From contig NZ_PYVZ01000006.1 in NCBI RefSeq assembly GCF_003056405.1, positions 124,001 through 188,000 on the forward strand: 64,000 nt of DNA, given 5' to 3'. Below are positions 1 to 9,362 of the stretch, one piece after another. The notes under the pieces are model-generated. The model searched no databases, was not told where the DNA came from, and saw nothing but the letters and a program-made list of their open reading frames with translations. Every line of letters begins with the position of its first letter. Position 1 is the first letter of the stretch. Source of the stretch: Devosia indica. Lineage in GTDB: Bacteria > Pseudomonadota > Alphaproteobacteria > Rhizobiales > Devosiaceae. The translations under genes were made by a program, and so were the position numbers.

Positions 1-579
1 TAGACGCGTGTCACCTTGCCGCTGAATGGTCGGTTCGGTCGTCCCCAGTTCGTCAATACGGCTGCGGATCACCTCGACGGACTGGGCAACCAGCGCGCTC
101 ATACGCTGATTGATCCCATCGGCCGTCAGCGCAATAGTCAATTTGCCATCGGACGTTTCACCAAAGGACAGTTCCTCGGTGCCCACACCTGCAAGCAACG
201 CGTTGGTCAAGGTGTTCTGCAGGCCTTGAATCGCGGTCCGAGCGGCTTCGGTCTGGGTGGGGTCAGTCAGTTCGATGGTGATGGAAGTGTTGGCGACATC
301 GGTAGTGATGATGTTGCCGATGCCATTTTCGTTCGCCAGAACGTTGCGCGCATCACGCCGAAGATCGGAGAGGCGTTCGCTGACAATACCGTCACGGTCA
401 ACCTCCAAAAGCAGATGCGATCCGCCCTGCAGATCGAGACCAAGGACCATGGCCTGCTTGGGGAGCCAATCGGGCAGCGCGTCGACGACGTCCTTGGACA
501 AGAAATTCGGCGCCGCAAAAAGCAGGCCAATAATCGCGACAAAGAGGATGACCGCTGTACGAATGGGCGAAGATTGCAT
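1..579 (-). CDS. secD: Protein translocase subunit SecD (N-terminal part, cut by window edge)
   Basis: SecD works with SecF and YajC as the proton-motive-force-driven accessory complex of the SecYEG translocon in the inner membrane. The 193 codons visible show one N-terminal membrane helix (about residues 7-27), then the start of the periplasmic P1 domain with the family motif GLDLQGGSHLLLEV around residue 47. A potential Shine-Dalgarno AGGA lies about 9 bases before the ATG at 579. The frame stays open to base 1, so the C-terminal transmembrane half lies outside the window. yajC lies directly upstream on the same strand, the usual yajC-secD order. The call is firm; only the extent is incomplete. 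Confidence 0.95.
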   Translation of the reverse strand, partial: MQSSPIRTAVILFVAIIGLLFAAPNFLSKDVVDALPDWLPKQAMVLGLDLQGGSHLLLEVDRDGIVSERLSDLRRDARNVLANENGIGNIITTDVANTSITIELTDPTQTEAARTAIQGLQNTLTNALLAGVGTEELSFGETSDGKLTIALTADGINQRMSALVAQSVEVIRSRIDELGTTEPTIQRQGDTRL

Positions 580-602
580 CTAGAATAGTCCTGAAAACAC
601 GA

Positions 603-622
603 CCGGAGCCCTTAGGCTCCGG
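603..622 (-). other. Intergenic hairpin between yajC and secD
   Basis: A perfect 8-bp inverted repeat (CCGGAGCC / GGCTCCGG) with a 4-base loop sits in the 58-base gap between the yajC stop and the secD start. On the transcribed (minus) strand it is followed by GTCGTGTTTTC, only a short U-run. It may be a weak attenuator or an mRNA-processing element rather than a full terminator, because secD has no other obvious promoter space. Confidence 0.5.
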
Positions 623-637
623 CGCTAGGCATTTTAG

Positions 638-985
638 TTAGGCGGGCTTGTTGTCGTTGACCGGCTCGGACTTGGAGCGCACATCCGCCACCATGCCGCG
701 CACAACCTTGACCTTGACGCCCTGCGCCACCTCGACTTCGAGGTCTTCGCCGTCGACAGCCTTGGTGACCTTGCCAACAATGCCGCCAGTGGTCACGACG
801 GTGTCGCCGCGGCGGATGGCCGAGAGCATGGCCTGCTGCGCCTTCAGGCGCTTCTGCTGCGGGCGGAAAATCAGAAGCCAGAAGATCAGCACCAGAAGGG
901 CGATCGGCATAAGCTGGATGAAGATGTCAGCCATGCCACCAGGGGCCCCAACCGCGTCCTGAGCATAGGCGGGCGTTACAAACAT
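638..985 (-). CDS. yajC: Preprotein translocase subunit YajC
   Basis: YajC is the small single-span partner of SecDF. The protein (115 residues) has a hydrophobic segment near residues 20-40 (IQLMPIALLVLIFWLLIF) followed by the diagnostic RPQQKR boundary and a KOW-like beta domain with GDTVVTTGGIVGKV. The ATG at 985 is preferred because AGGAG lies 8 bases upstream; a TTG immediately before it (988) is the other in-frame start. It is the first gene of the yajC-secD unit, facing away from the DUF815 ATPase gene. Confidence 0.95.
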   Translation of the reverse strand: MFVTPAYAQDAVGAPGGMADIFIQLMPIALLVLIFWLLIFRPQQKRLKAQQAMLSAIRRGDTVVTTGGIVGKVTKAVDGEDLEVEVAQGVKVKVVRGMVADVRSKSEPVNDNKPA

Positions 986-1186
986 CAAGCGAACTCCTTA
1001 TTGATTCTTTTTTCGTGCGTTGGAGGAAGGGGCGGCCCGGTCCTGTGTCAACAGGCGGTGGACGCTATCGGGCTTGCCTGCACTTGCGCCCCGGCCAAAA
1101 TCGCGCGGACTATACATTTGGGGTTGGCGTATTGCAAAGCCAATAAGGACGCGCAGATTGCCGCGTCAAAGCTGAAGGACGACAGG

Positions 1187-2050
1187 GTGAAGACCAAGGA
1201 CTATCTGAGCCGGATTGCGGACGCGCTTGAGACCATTGCGACCGCCATGTCTCAGGACGAAAGCGCCAGGCGTTTCGAACTGGGCGACGCTGATGCCTAT
1301 CATTGGCAGCGGGAAAGTGGCCAGTTGATGGCCGTTTCCAAGGTTAGCCGGGTTCCCTTGTCGATGCTTCGGGGCATCGATCAGGTCCGTGACATCCTGC
1401 TGGCCAATACCGAGCAGTTCGCCCGCGGCCATGGCGCCAACAATGCGCTGCTCTGGGGTGCGCGGGGCATGGGCAAGTCATCGCTCGTCAAGGCAATCCA
1501 TGCCGATATCGGCGCCCGCGAAGGGTTTGAGCGGCTCGTGCTGGTAGAAATTGCCCGGGAGGACCTAGAGTCCCTGCCCCAATTGATGCGCGCGATCGCC
1601 GCCCAGCCGGCGCGGTTTATCGTCTTTTGCGATGATCTGAGCTTCGACAGCGGGGAAACCAGCTACAAATCCCTGAAGACGATCCTGGATGGCGGCCTGG
1701 AAGGCCGGCCCGCCAATGTGCTGTTCTATGCCACCTCGAACCGCCGTCACCTGATGCCGCGCGACATGATCGAAAATGAACGCTCGACTGCGATCAATCC
1801 AAGCGAGGCCGTGGAAGAGAAGGTTTCGCTGTCTGACCGATTCGGGTTGTGGCTGGGCTTTCACAATTCCGATCAGGAGAACTATCTCGCCATGGTCACA
1901 GGCTATGCCGACTATTATGGCCTCTCGATTGATCCGGAGAGGCTGCGGGCACGGGCCATAGAATGGGCGGCCACGCGCGGTTCCCGCTCTGGCCGGGTCG
2001 CCATTCAGCTCGTCCGATCACTGGCGGGCGAAGAAGGCAAGGCCGTTTGA
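1187..2050 (+). CDS. DUF815-family AAA+ ATPase
   Basis: This is a P-loop ATPase of the DUF815 family (length about 287 residues, as expected), whose cellular role is not established. It has a Walker A GARGMGKSS near residue 98, a Walker B-like stretch RFIVFCDDLSF near residue 145, and a later SLSDRFGLWLGF segment conserved in the family. The frame is open back to 1001, but those extra 62 codons look non-coding. The GTG at 1187 follows AAGGACGACAGG, a usable ribosome binding site, and gives the family length. It is a single gene diverging from yajC and converging on nlpD, with a bidirectional terminator right after its stop. Confidence 0.85.
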   Translation: MKTKDYLSRIADALETIATAMSQDESARRFELGDADAYHWQRESGQLMAVSKVSRVPLSMLRGIDQVRDILLANTEQFARGHGANNALLWGARGMGKSSLVKAIHADIGAREGFERLVLVEIAREDLESLPQLMRAIAAQPARFIVFCDDLSFDSGETSYKSLKTILDGGLEGRPANVLFYATSNRRHLMPRDMIENERSTAINPSEAVEEKVSLSDRFGLWLGFHNSDQENYLAMVTGYADYYGLSIDPERLRARAIEWAATRGSRSGRVAIQLVRSLAGEEGKAV

Positions 2051-2073
2051 GATCTTGCGCGGCAGCACAGCAA

Positions 2074-2103
2074 AAAAGGCCGGAGCACCACTTCCGGCCT
2101 TTT
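2074..2103. terminator. Bidirectional rho-independent terminator
   Basis: An 11-bp perfect stem (AAAAGGCCGGA / TCCGGCCTTTT) with an 8-base loop sits between the convergent DUF815 ATPase gene and the nlpD-like gene. The A-tract on the left and T-tract on the right give a U-run in both directions, so it should end both transcripts. Confidence 0.85.
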
Positions 2104-2127
2104 CCAATCTGGAGGTCTGGGTTCGCC

Positions 2128-3411
2128 TCAGCTTGCCAGCAGGGGCACTGGATCAACCGGGGTAGCGCCTTTGCGCAGCTCAAAGTGGAGCTGTGGCCTG
2201 GACACCGAGCCGGTCTGACCCACAGCGCCGATCGTGTCGCCGCGATTGACCACGGCGCCCTTTGCGACGCTCATCGAGGCCAGGTGAGCATAGGCCGAGA
2301 CATAGCCATTGGGGTGACGGATCAGCACGAGGTTGCCATAACCTTCGACGCCAGAACCGACATAGATGACGGTACCGTTTTCAGCGGCCTTAACCGAAGA
2401 CCCCTCGGGCACATCGATATTGATGCCGGTGCCGCGCGAGGCGGCGAAGTCGGTGATGACACGGCCGGACACGGGCCAGCGGAACTTTTCGCCGGAGGCT
2501 GTAGGTTCAGCGGCCGGAGCGGGCGTGGTCGGCACCGAGGCGACCTGGGTTACTTCGGCACCAGCGGGCGCAACCTCCGGCGCAGGCGCCGGGGACTTCG
2601 CGGTAGTCGCCTGCTGCAGGACATTGCCGCCGGACAGATTGGACGGGCGCGAGGCCGGCATGACCGGAGCGGTCGTCTCCTGGCTGGCGCTGGCCACCTC
2701 GACCCGCTGCGCATTCACCAGATCGGAGCGACCGGGAATGATGATCTTCTGGCCAACAATGATCTTGTCAGGCGAGCTCAGGCCATTGGCGTGCACGATG
2801 GCCTGAGTGGTCACATCATATTTGCGCGCGATGGTGTAGAGCGACTCGCCGCCCGCAATGGTGTGCGTATAGGCGTTGGCGTTGGCGGCAGCCTGTACCG
2901 GCACGCTGGAATTGACCGGCAATGCGGCGCTGGAAGGATTGGTGCCCATAGCGACGGCGGCTGGAGCGGCCGGCAGCGGGGCAAGATTTTGCTGAGCAGG
3001 CATGGCTTGCGTGTTTCCCATAGATGACGACGAACTCAATGCAGGCAGGGCCTGGGTCTGCACCGTGGAGCCAGATGCTCCGATCGGCGAGGTGGCACCG
3101 GAGGGCTGCATGAAGCCGCCATTGACCGGCGCCGGGGGCAGCGTATTGCCGCCGTTCCAGGCTGCGCCGACATTTGCCGGCGGCAGAAATTCCATGCTGG
3201 CAACCTGCACCGGCTGGGGTGCACCTATGGTCGGGGGCATGGGCTGATTGAGGGTTGCGGGGGCCGACTGCGCGACCGAGCCCGTGACGGTGTTGTCGCT
3301 AAAACTGCGACTCCCGAGGCTCGAACAGCCGGACAATCCAACGGCGGCGATCATTACACCGGCAACGGCGACCGCACTTCTATGGGTCCGCGGAAAAACG
3401 CGAATACTCAT
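2128..3411 (-). CDS. nlpD: NlpD-like LysM/LytM-domain lipoprotein, degenerate M23 peptidase
   Basis: This envelope lipoprotein probably activates a septal amidase rather than cutting peptidoglycan itself. The signal peptide ends in a lipobox LSGC (Cys29). A long Ala/Pro/Ser-rich linker follows, then one LysM domain (about residues 181-227), another linker, and a C-terminal LytM/M23 domain (about 325-425). The domain lacks key zinc ligands: the usual H-x3-D start reads GTGINID, and the HxH near the end reads QLHFE. NlpD of enterobacteria has lost the same residues. It lies beside surE, as nlpD does in many proteobacteria. Alphaproteobacterial relatives include DipM and LdpF; the exact orthology is uncertain. 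Confidence 0.85.
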   Translation of the reverse strand: MSIRVFPRTHRSAVAVAGVMIAAVGLSGCSSLGSRSFSDNTVTGSVAQSAPATLNQPMPPTIGAPQPVQVASMEFLPPANVGAAWNGGNTLPPAPVNGGFMQPSGATSPIGASGSTVQTQALPALSSSSSMGNTQAMPAQQNLAPLPAAPAAVAMGTNPSSAALPVNSSVPVQAAANANAYTHTIAGGESLYTIARKYDVTTQAIVHANGLSSPDKIIVGQKIIIPGRSDLVNAQRVEVASASQETTAPVMPASRPSNLSGGNVLQQATTAKSPAPAPEVAPAGAEVTQVASVPTTPAPAAEPTASGEKFRWPVSGRVITDFAASRGTGINIDVPEGSSVKAAENGTVIYVGSGVEGYGNLVLIRHPNGYVSAYAHLASMSVAKGAVVNRGDTIGAVGQTGSVSRPQLHFELRKGATPVDPVPLLAS

Positions 3412-3586
3412 CGGCTTACTCGTACGCAGGTACTCAACAACTGAGCTTGACGCTACGCCGGTAAGGTAAAGACGAGTTTAAGGTCGATGCGATTTGAGCG
3501 AAATCGTATCAGGGTGATTCAGGGGTGGGTAAGGTTAAGGAGGCGGTCCTGGACCCCAAAGATGAACGGAATCCGGAGCGCGCCGC

Positions 3587-4360
3587 CTATCGCCCCTTGA
3601 GCGACAGGCTACCCAGCCGATGCAGGGCGCCGGGGTGGGTCTGCTGGAGCGCGAAAGGCGTCACGGTAATGGCATTGCCCCGGCGCAGGACTTCGAAGTC
3701 CGCCGCGGGATCGAGCGGTTGGGGCGTTTCGGGGATGGCCATGAAGAACTGGCCTTCATTGTCGCTGGGATAATAGCGGATGGGTGAACGCGAGAAGCGC
3801 TGATGCGCGACCGCAGTCAGGCCGACGACTTCCTCGGTGGTACAGAACGGGAAATTGACGTTGTAGAAGACGTCGTCGCCGTCATGGGCCGCCAGGATCG
3901 CCGACACCACTTCGGCGCCGTAGCGGCGGGCATTGGCCCAGTCCGGCTTGTGGGAGACCTCGTAGTCCATGGACTGGCTCATGGCGATGCCGATGGCGCC
4001 TTGCAGCACGCCCTCGCGCGCGCCCGCGGCCGTCCCCGAGCAATTGACGATATCCCCCAGATTCTGACCGGCATTGACGCCCGAGAGCACAAGGTCCGCC
4101 GGCCTGTCACCCAATATATGGGTCATGCCGGCAACCACGCAGTCAGCAGGCGAGCCGCCAGTGACGGCGAAGCGCCTCGGCCCCCTGGTGTCGAATGACA
4201 GTTCCCGGCCAAAGGTGAAGCGGTGCCCTGCCCCGGACTGGTTGCCGTCCGGGGCCACGATCCACACATCATCAGAGATCGCGTGGGCGATATCGGACAT
4301 GATGGCGATGCCGGGCGCGTCGACACCGTCGTCATTGGTAATGAGGATGCGCAGGCTCAT
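3587..4360 (-). CDS. surE: 5'/3'-nucleotidase SurE
   Basis: SurE is a metal-dependent cytosolic nucleotidase acting on nucleoside 5'- and 3'-monophosphates, associated with stationary-phase survival. The 257-residue protein begins with the family signature ILITNDDGVDAPGI, whose Asp10-Asp11 bind the metal, and carries SGVNAGQNLG further on. Its ATG abuts the serS stop codon with no intervening base, so the two are translationally coupled. Confidence 0.95.
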   Translation of the reverse strand: MSLRILITNDDGVDAPGIAIMSDIAHAISDDVWIVAPDGNQSGAGHRFTFGRELSFDTRGPRRFAVTGGSPADCVVAGMTHILGDRPADLVLSGVNAGQNLGDIVNCSGTAAGAREGVLQGAIGIAMSQSMDYEVSHKPDWANARRYGAEVVSAILAAHDGDDVFYNVNFPFCTTEEVVGLTAVAHQRFSRSPIRYYPSDNEGQFFMAIPETPQPLDPAADFEVLRRGNAITVTPFALQQTHPGALHRLGSLSLKGR

Positions 4361-5689
<1,329 letters not shown>

Positions 5690-5805
5690 TGCTTGCTACG
5701 GGCCCTGCCCGCCTCTTCATCGCTAGCGCAGGCCTTGGGTGAGGAGCCCGGAACACGCCTGCGAGCGCTTCGGGCACAGAAAACTGCGCCCGAAATCGAG
5801 CGCAG

Positions 5806-6639
5806 CTAGTCGGAGGATGAGCCAGACATCTCCGCATCCTGTGCGGCCAGGGCCGCCTCGCGGCGCTTCTGGACGTAGCGGACCGACAGGATAGCGAGTT
5901 CGTAGAGAGCATACATCGGCATGGCAAGACCGATCTGCGAGATCGGATCCGGGGGTGACACCAATGCAGCCAACGCCAGGATGCCGACGATGGCGTAGCG
6001 ACGCCCTTTGCGGAGCATGTCGACATTGACCAGATCGATCTGGGCCAGCAGCGTCAACACGACGGGCAACTGGAAACAGATGCCGAAGGCCAGGATGAGC
6101 GTGGTGGCGAGGCCGAGATATTCAGAGACCCTGGCGAGCAACTTGATCTCGTCGGTCTGCATGCCGGCAAAGAAGCCAAGCGCCAAGGGCAGGACAACAA
6201 AATAGACCATGGCTGCGCCGAGCAGGAAAAAGACCGGCGTGGCGACCAGATACGGGATCAGCGCCTTGCGCTCGTGCTTATAGAGCCCGGGCGCCACAAA
6301 GCCGTAGATCTGCGTGGCGACGTAGGGGAACCCCAGGAAAATGGCGCCGAACAGCGACAGGTTGAGCTGGGTGAAGAAGAATTCCTGCGGGGCGGTATAG
6401 ATCAGCTCCATATCGCCAGGATTGGGGTAGATCGAGCGATAGGGATTGAGCAGGATATCGAAAATCTGACCGGCGAAGATGAAACAGACCATCATAAGGG
6501 CCACGACCGCGATGGCACTGCGGATCAGGCGCTTGCGCAGTTCGGTCAGGTGCTCGAGCAGCGGCGCTTCGCTGCCGGCGAGTTCGTCAGCGATCTCGGG
6601 CTTGCTCTTGTCATCGATCTTGGGCTGCGTATCGGCCAT
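5806..6639 (-). CDS. tatC: Sec-independent protein translocase TatC
   Basis: TatC is the polytopic receptor of the twin-arginine pathway that recognises RR signal peptides. Six hydrophobic segments are visible, together with the family stretches LLEHLTELRKRL at the N-terminus and FPYVATQIYGFVAPGLYKHERK after the first periplasmic loop. The length (277 residues) is normal. The ATG directly follows the tatB stop, so tatABC is one operon in the order A-B-C on the minus strand. Confidence 0.96.
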   Translation of the reverse strand: MADTQPKIDDKSKPEIADELAGSEAPLLEHLTELRKRLIRSAIAVVALMMVCFIFAGQIFDILLNPYRSIYPNPGDMELIYTAPQEFFFTQLNLSLFGAIFLGFPYVATQIYGFVAPGLYKHERKALIPYLVATPVFFLLGAAMVYFVVLPLALGFFAGMQTDEIKLLARVSEYLGLATTLILAFGICFQLPVVLTLLAQIDLVNVDMLRKGRRYAIVGILALAALVSPPDPISQIGLAMPMYALYELAILSVRYVQKRREAALAAQDAEMSGSSSD

Positions 6640-7428
6640 TTATTCCGTCTTTCCGGCCGTTTCGGCAGTCTTCTTGCGCGAGGCGCGAGGCTTGGCCGGC
6701 TTTTCGGCCGGTTCGGCGGCCTTGACTGGCGTCTTGCGCGTGGGCTTCGCGGCGGTTGCGCTGCGCGCGGGGCGCGGCTTGTCGGATTTGGCCGTTTCGC
6801 TGGCAGGCACGTCAGCGGCCTGAGCCTTTGCGGACGGTTTACGGGCCGACCTGGATGCTGGTGACTTTCCGGACGCGGCTTTGGCCGTGCCAGCCTTGGC
6901 GGTGGCCGCCCTGGGGGTCGCAGACTTGGAGGTGGAAGATTTGGCCGCAATTGCTGCACTGCCCGCCGCCTTAGCGGGCTCGGCCCCGGATGTCCGCGCT
7001 GGCGCCTTCACCGGTTCGGGCTTGTCGGACGTAAAGCCATACTCGGCAGCCATTTCGTCGGCAGACTTTCTGGCAGGTGCCATGCCAGCCTGTTGCTGGA
7101 TGGCCTCGACCACGCTCTCCTGCTTGGGGTCGGTCGGCTTCAAGGCGCCACTGGGGCTCTCCTGGCCGTCCTTGCCCATGCTGTTGAAATCCTTGCGGAT
7201 CTCGTCGGCCGTTTTCTTGAGCGGCGAAGTAATCGAGGTCCGCAGATTGCGCACCTCATCAAGCCCCGTGGTCCTGTTGATCTCGCGCTGGAACTCGCGT
7301 CCCATGCGCTGGACCTGACCAATCACCTTGCCAATCCGGCCCATGACAACGGGCAGGTCCTTGGGGCCGATAAAGATCAGCGCAACCACGCCGATCACCA
7401 GCATCTCTGTCCAGCCTAGGCCGAGCAT
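6640..7428 (-). CDS. tatB: Sec-independent protein translocase TatB, long basic tail
   Basis: TatB forms the substrate-receptor complex with TatC. Residues 1-22 (MLGLGWTEMLVIGVVALIFI, then GP) are the typical short membrane helix with its glycine-proline hinge, followed by the amphipathic helix to about residue 70. The rest, to residue 262, is a low-complexity Ala/Lys/Pro/Ser-rich tail. It is considerably longer than the tail of enterobacterial TatB and is probably disordered. It lies between tatA and tatC. Confidence 0.93.
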   Translation of the reverse strand: MLGLGWTEMLVIGVVALIFIGPKDLPVVMGRIGKVIGQVQRMGREFQREINRTTGLDEVRNLRTSITSPLKKTADEIRKDFNSMGKDGQESPSGALKPTDPKQESVVEAIQQQAGMAPARKSADEMAAEYGFTSDKPEPVKAPARTSGAEPAKAAGSAAIAAKSSTSKSATPRAATAKAGTAKAASGKSPASRSARKPSAKAQAADVPASETAKSDKPRPARSATAAKPTRKTPVKAAEPAEKPAKPRASRKKTAETAGKTE

Positions 7429-7489
7429 TTATTCAGTCTCCGGACGACGGCCAGGCCGCCTCTCGTGAAATGGTTCAAGGCGGTGCCGC

Positions 7490-7708
7490 TCAGGCGTCCT
7501 TGCTCTTGTCCACTTCCTTGGCATCGACGGTGCTCGGCGCATCTGCATGCAGACGCTCGGCAGGTTTGTCGTCGTCCTTCATGCCCTTCTGGAAGGCTTT
7601 GATGCCGGAGGCAACTTCACCCATCATGCCGGAAATCTTCCCGCGGCCGAACAGCAGGATAACGACGACGGCAACAACGAGAATGCCCCAAATAGACGGC
7701 GCGTGCAT
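7490..7708 (-). CDS. tatA: Sec-independent protein translocase TatA
   Basis: TatA is the pore-forming component of the twin-arginine translocase. In 72 residues it has one N-terminal helix ([20 protein letters not shown]), the FGRGKI hinge, an amphipathic helix ([19 protein letters not shown]) and an acidic C-terminus. It is the first gene of tatABC, 61 bases before tatB and downstream of scpB. Confidence 0.95.
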   Translation of the reverse strand: MHAPSIWGILVVAVVVILLFGRGKISGMMGEVASGIKAFQKGMKDDDKPAERLHADAPSTVDAKEVDKSKDA

Positions 7709-7828
7709 AATGGTCTCCCTAGAACTCTGTTACGCGTTACACGCGATAGATAGACCGAGAAATAGGTTCAAATGCACCTGAACACAAGAACGTGTTCCTT
7801 TTCGCCCTCGGGAAAACCCGATTAACGA

Positions 7829-8509
7829 TCACGTTTCCTCATCTTCGGGGTCCAGATCGCCCAGATCGGCAGGATCGAGCGGATCTTCGTCGTCGCGCAG
7901 GGCGCCGTCGAGGGGCAGCGGAATCTGCATATCGGCCGGCAGGCGACCGGACAGGAGGCCCGCGCCCTTGAGTTCGTCCAGTCCGGGCAGGTCGGACAGG
8001 CTTTCCAGACCAAAATGATCGAGGAAGGCATCGGTGGTGCCGTAGGTGACTGGCCGACCCGGCGTACGGCGCCGGCCGCGCATGCGGACCCAGCCGGCCT
8101 CCATCAAGAGGTCGAGCGTGCCCTTGCCCGTGGCGACGCCGCGCACTTCCTCGATTTCAGCCCGGGTCGCGGGTTGGTGATAGGCGATGATGGAGAGCGT
8201 TTCGAGCGCTGCGCGCGACAGCGGGCGGGTCTCATGTTCTTCGCGCCTGAGCAGGAATCCGAGGTCCTCAGCAGTGCGAAAAGCCCAGCCCTCGCCGCGC
8301 TGGACAAGATTGACGCCACGCTCGGCATAGACTTGCTGCAGCCGCAGAAGCAGTCCCGGAATGTCGACCCCTTCGCCCAGATAAGGCTCAAGATCAGAGG
8401 GGCGCAACGGCACGTCCGACGCGAAGAGCAGGGCCTCAAGAATACGCAGATGGCGGCGCAAGACTTCGCCGGATTGCTCACCAGTCTGTTGCTCACTCAC
8501 TGGCTTCAC
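7829..8509 (-). CDS. scpB: Segregation and condensation protein B
   Basis: ScpB is the dimeric winged-helix (kite) subunit that binds ScpA and SMC in the bacterial condensin complex. The sequence shows the tandem winged helices with ILEALLFASDVPLRPSDLEPYL and a second half with ALETLSIIAYHQPATRAEIEEVRGV, a family hallmark. The tail is acidic. It overlaps the end of scpA by 17 bases, indicating translational coupling. Confidence 0.95.
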   Translation of the reverse strand: MKPVSEQQTGEQSGEVLRRHLRILEALLFASDVPLRPSDLEPYLGEGVDIPGLLLRLQQVYAERGVNLVQRGEGWAFRTAEDLGFLLRREEHETRPLSRAALETLSIIAYHQPATRAEIEEVRGVATGKGTLDLLMEAGWVRMRGRRRTPGRPVTYGTTDAFLDHFGLESLSDLPGLDELKGAGLLSGRLPADMQIPLPLDGALRDDEDPLDPADLGDLDPEDEET

Positions 8510-9317
8510 TCCGCCGACGGCGCATAAACAAGGGGCCGAAGGTTTCAGTCTGGCGAATGTCGATCTGCCCCTGCCGGACCAGTTCCAGGCTGGATGCGAA
8601 GGACGACGCGCGGATTGTGGCCCGCTCGCCGGGTGTCGTCAGATAATCGACCAAGTAGGCGTCGAGCGATATCCACTCCTGGCTTTCGCCAATCAACCGC
8701 TCGAGAATGTCACGCGCGTCCTGCAAGGACCACACGGTGCGCAGGCGCGGGGCATAATCGGTGGCAATGCCGCGTTCGCGCTGGCTCGAATAGGCCTTGA
8801 GCAGATCGTAAAGGCTGGCTTCCCAGATCGAATGCCGGGCAATTTCCATGGGCTCGGGCGCGCCGCGCGGGTAGATCTGGAAGCCGAGGCGCGGCCTTTT
8901 CATCAACCTGTTGGCCGCCGTGCGCATGGCTTCCAGGCGCTTGAGCCGGAACTGCAGCATGGCGGCGAGCATTTCGCCGCTCGGCTCATCGTCTCCGGCT
9001 GCCTGGGGCACCATCAACCGGCTCTTGAGATAAGCCAGCCAGGCTGCCATGACGAGATAGTCGGCGGCGACCTCGATACGACGCTCGCGCACCGTGTCGA
9101 TGAAGCGGAGATATTGCTCGGCAAGCGCCAAGATGGAAATGCCGGAGAGGTCGACCTTCTGACGCCGGGCCAGATCGAGGAGCAGATCCAGAGGCCCTTC
9201 ATAGCCTCCCACATCGACACGCAACACGTCTTCGGCGGCCGGAGGCGCCGGTGGGTCGAACCAGTTGGTTTCTGCCTGCGTCATGGGCTGCCGATCAGGA
9301 TGGCGATCATGTGTCAT
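8493..9317 (-). CDS. scpA: Segregation and condensation protein A
   Basis: ScpA is the kleisin that closes the SMC ring. The N-terminal SMC-head-binding part contains YEGPLDLLLDLARRQKVDL and ADYLVMAAWLAYLKSRLMVP; the C-terminal part is a winged helix. The start is uncertain: GTG at 9338, ATG at 9317 and ATG at 9284 are all in frame without a clear ribosome binding site, and the first ATG is used here. In many Hyphomicrobiales a nagZ gene lies between the SPOR gene and scpA; here only about 45 bases separate them. Confidence 0.92.
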   Translation of the reverse strand: MTHDRHPDRQPMTQAETNWFDPPAPPAAEDVLRVDVGGYEGPLDLLLDLARRQKVDLSGISILALAEQYLRFIDTVRERRIEVAADYLVMAAWLAYLKSRLMVPQAAGDDEPSGEMLAAMLQFRLKRLEAMRTAANRLMKRPRLGFQIYPRGAPEPMEIARHSIWEASLYDLLKAYSSQRERGIATDYAPRLRTVWSLQDARDILERLIGESQEWISLDAYLVDYLTTPGERATIRASSFASSLELVRQGQIDIRQTETFGPLFMRRRRSEASE

Positions 9318-9362
9318 CCTTGTCCGCTGGCGCGGCACGCGTCAAGCAAGGCCATGCCGGGG

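Noticed and set aside
1963-3027. Open frame of 354 codons on the plus strand over the DUF815 gene end and nlpD
   Set aside because: It runs through a strong terminator and lies antisense to a lipoprotein with clear LysM and LytM domains.
5769-5794. Hairpin between tatC and serS (TTCGGGC / GCCCGAA, 12-base loop) as a terminator
   Set aside because: Only 7 bp with a large loop and no U-run on the minus strand; too weak to call.
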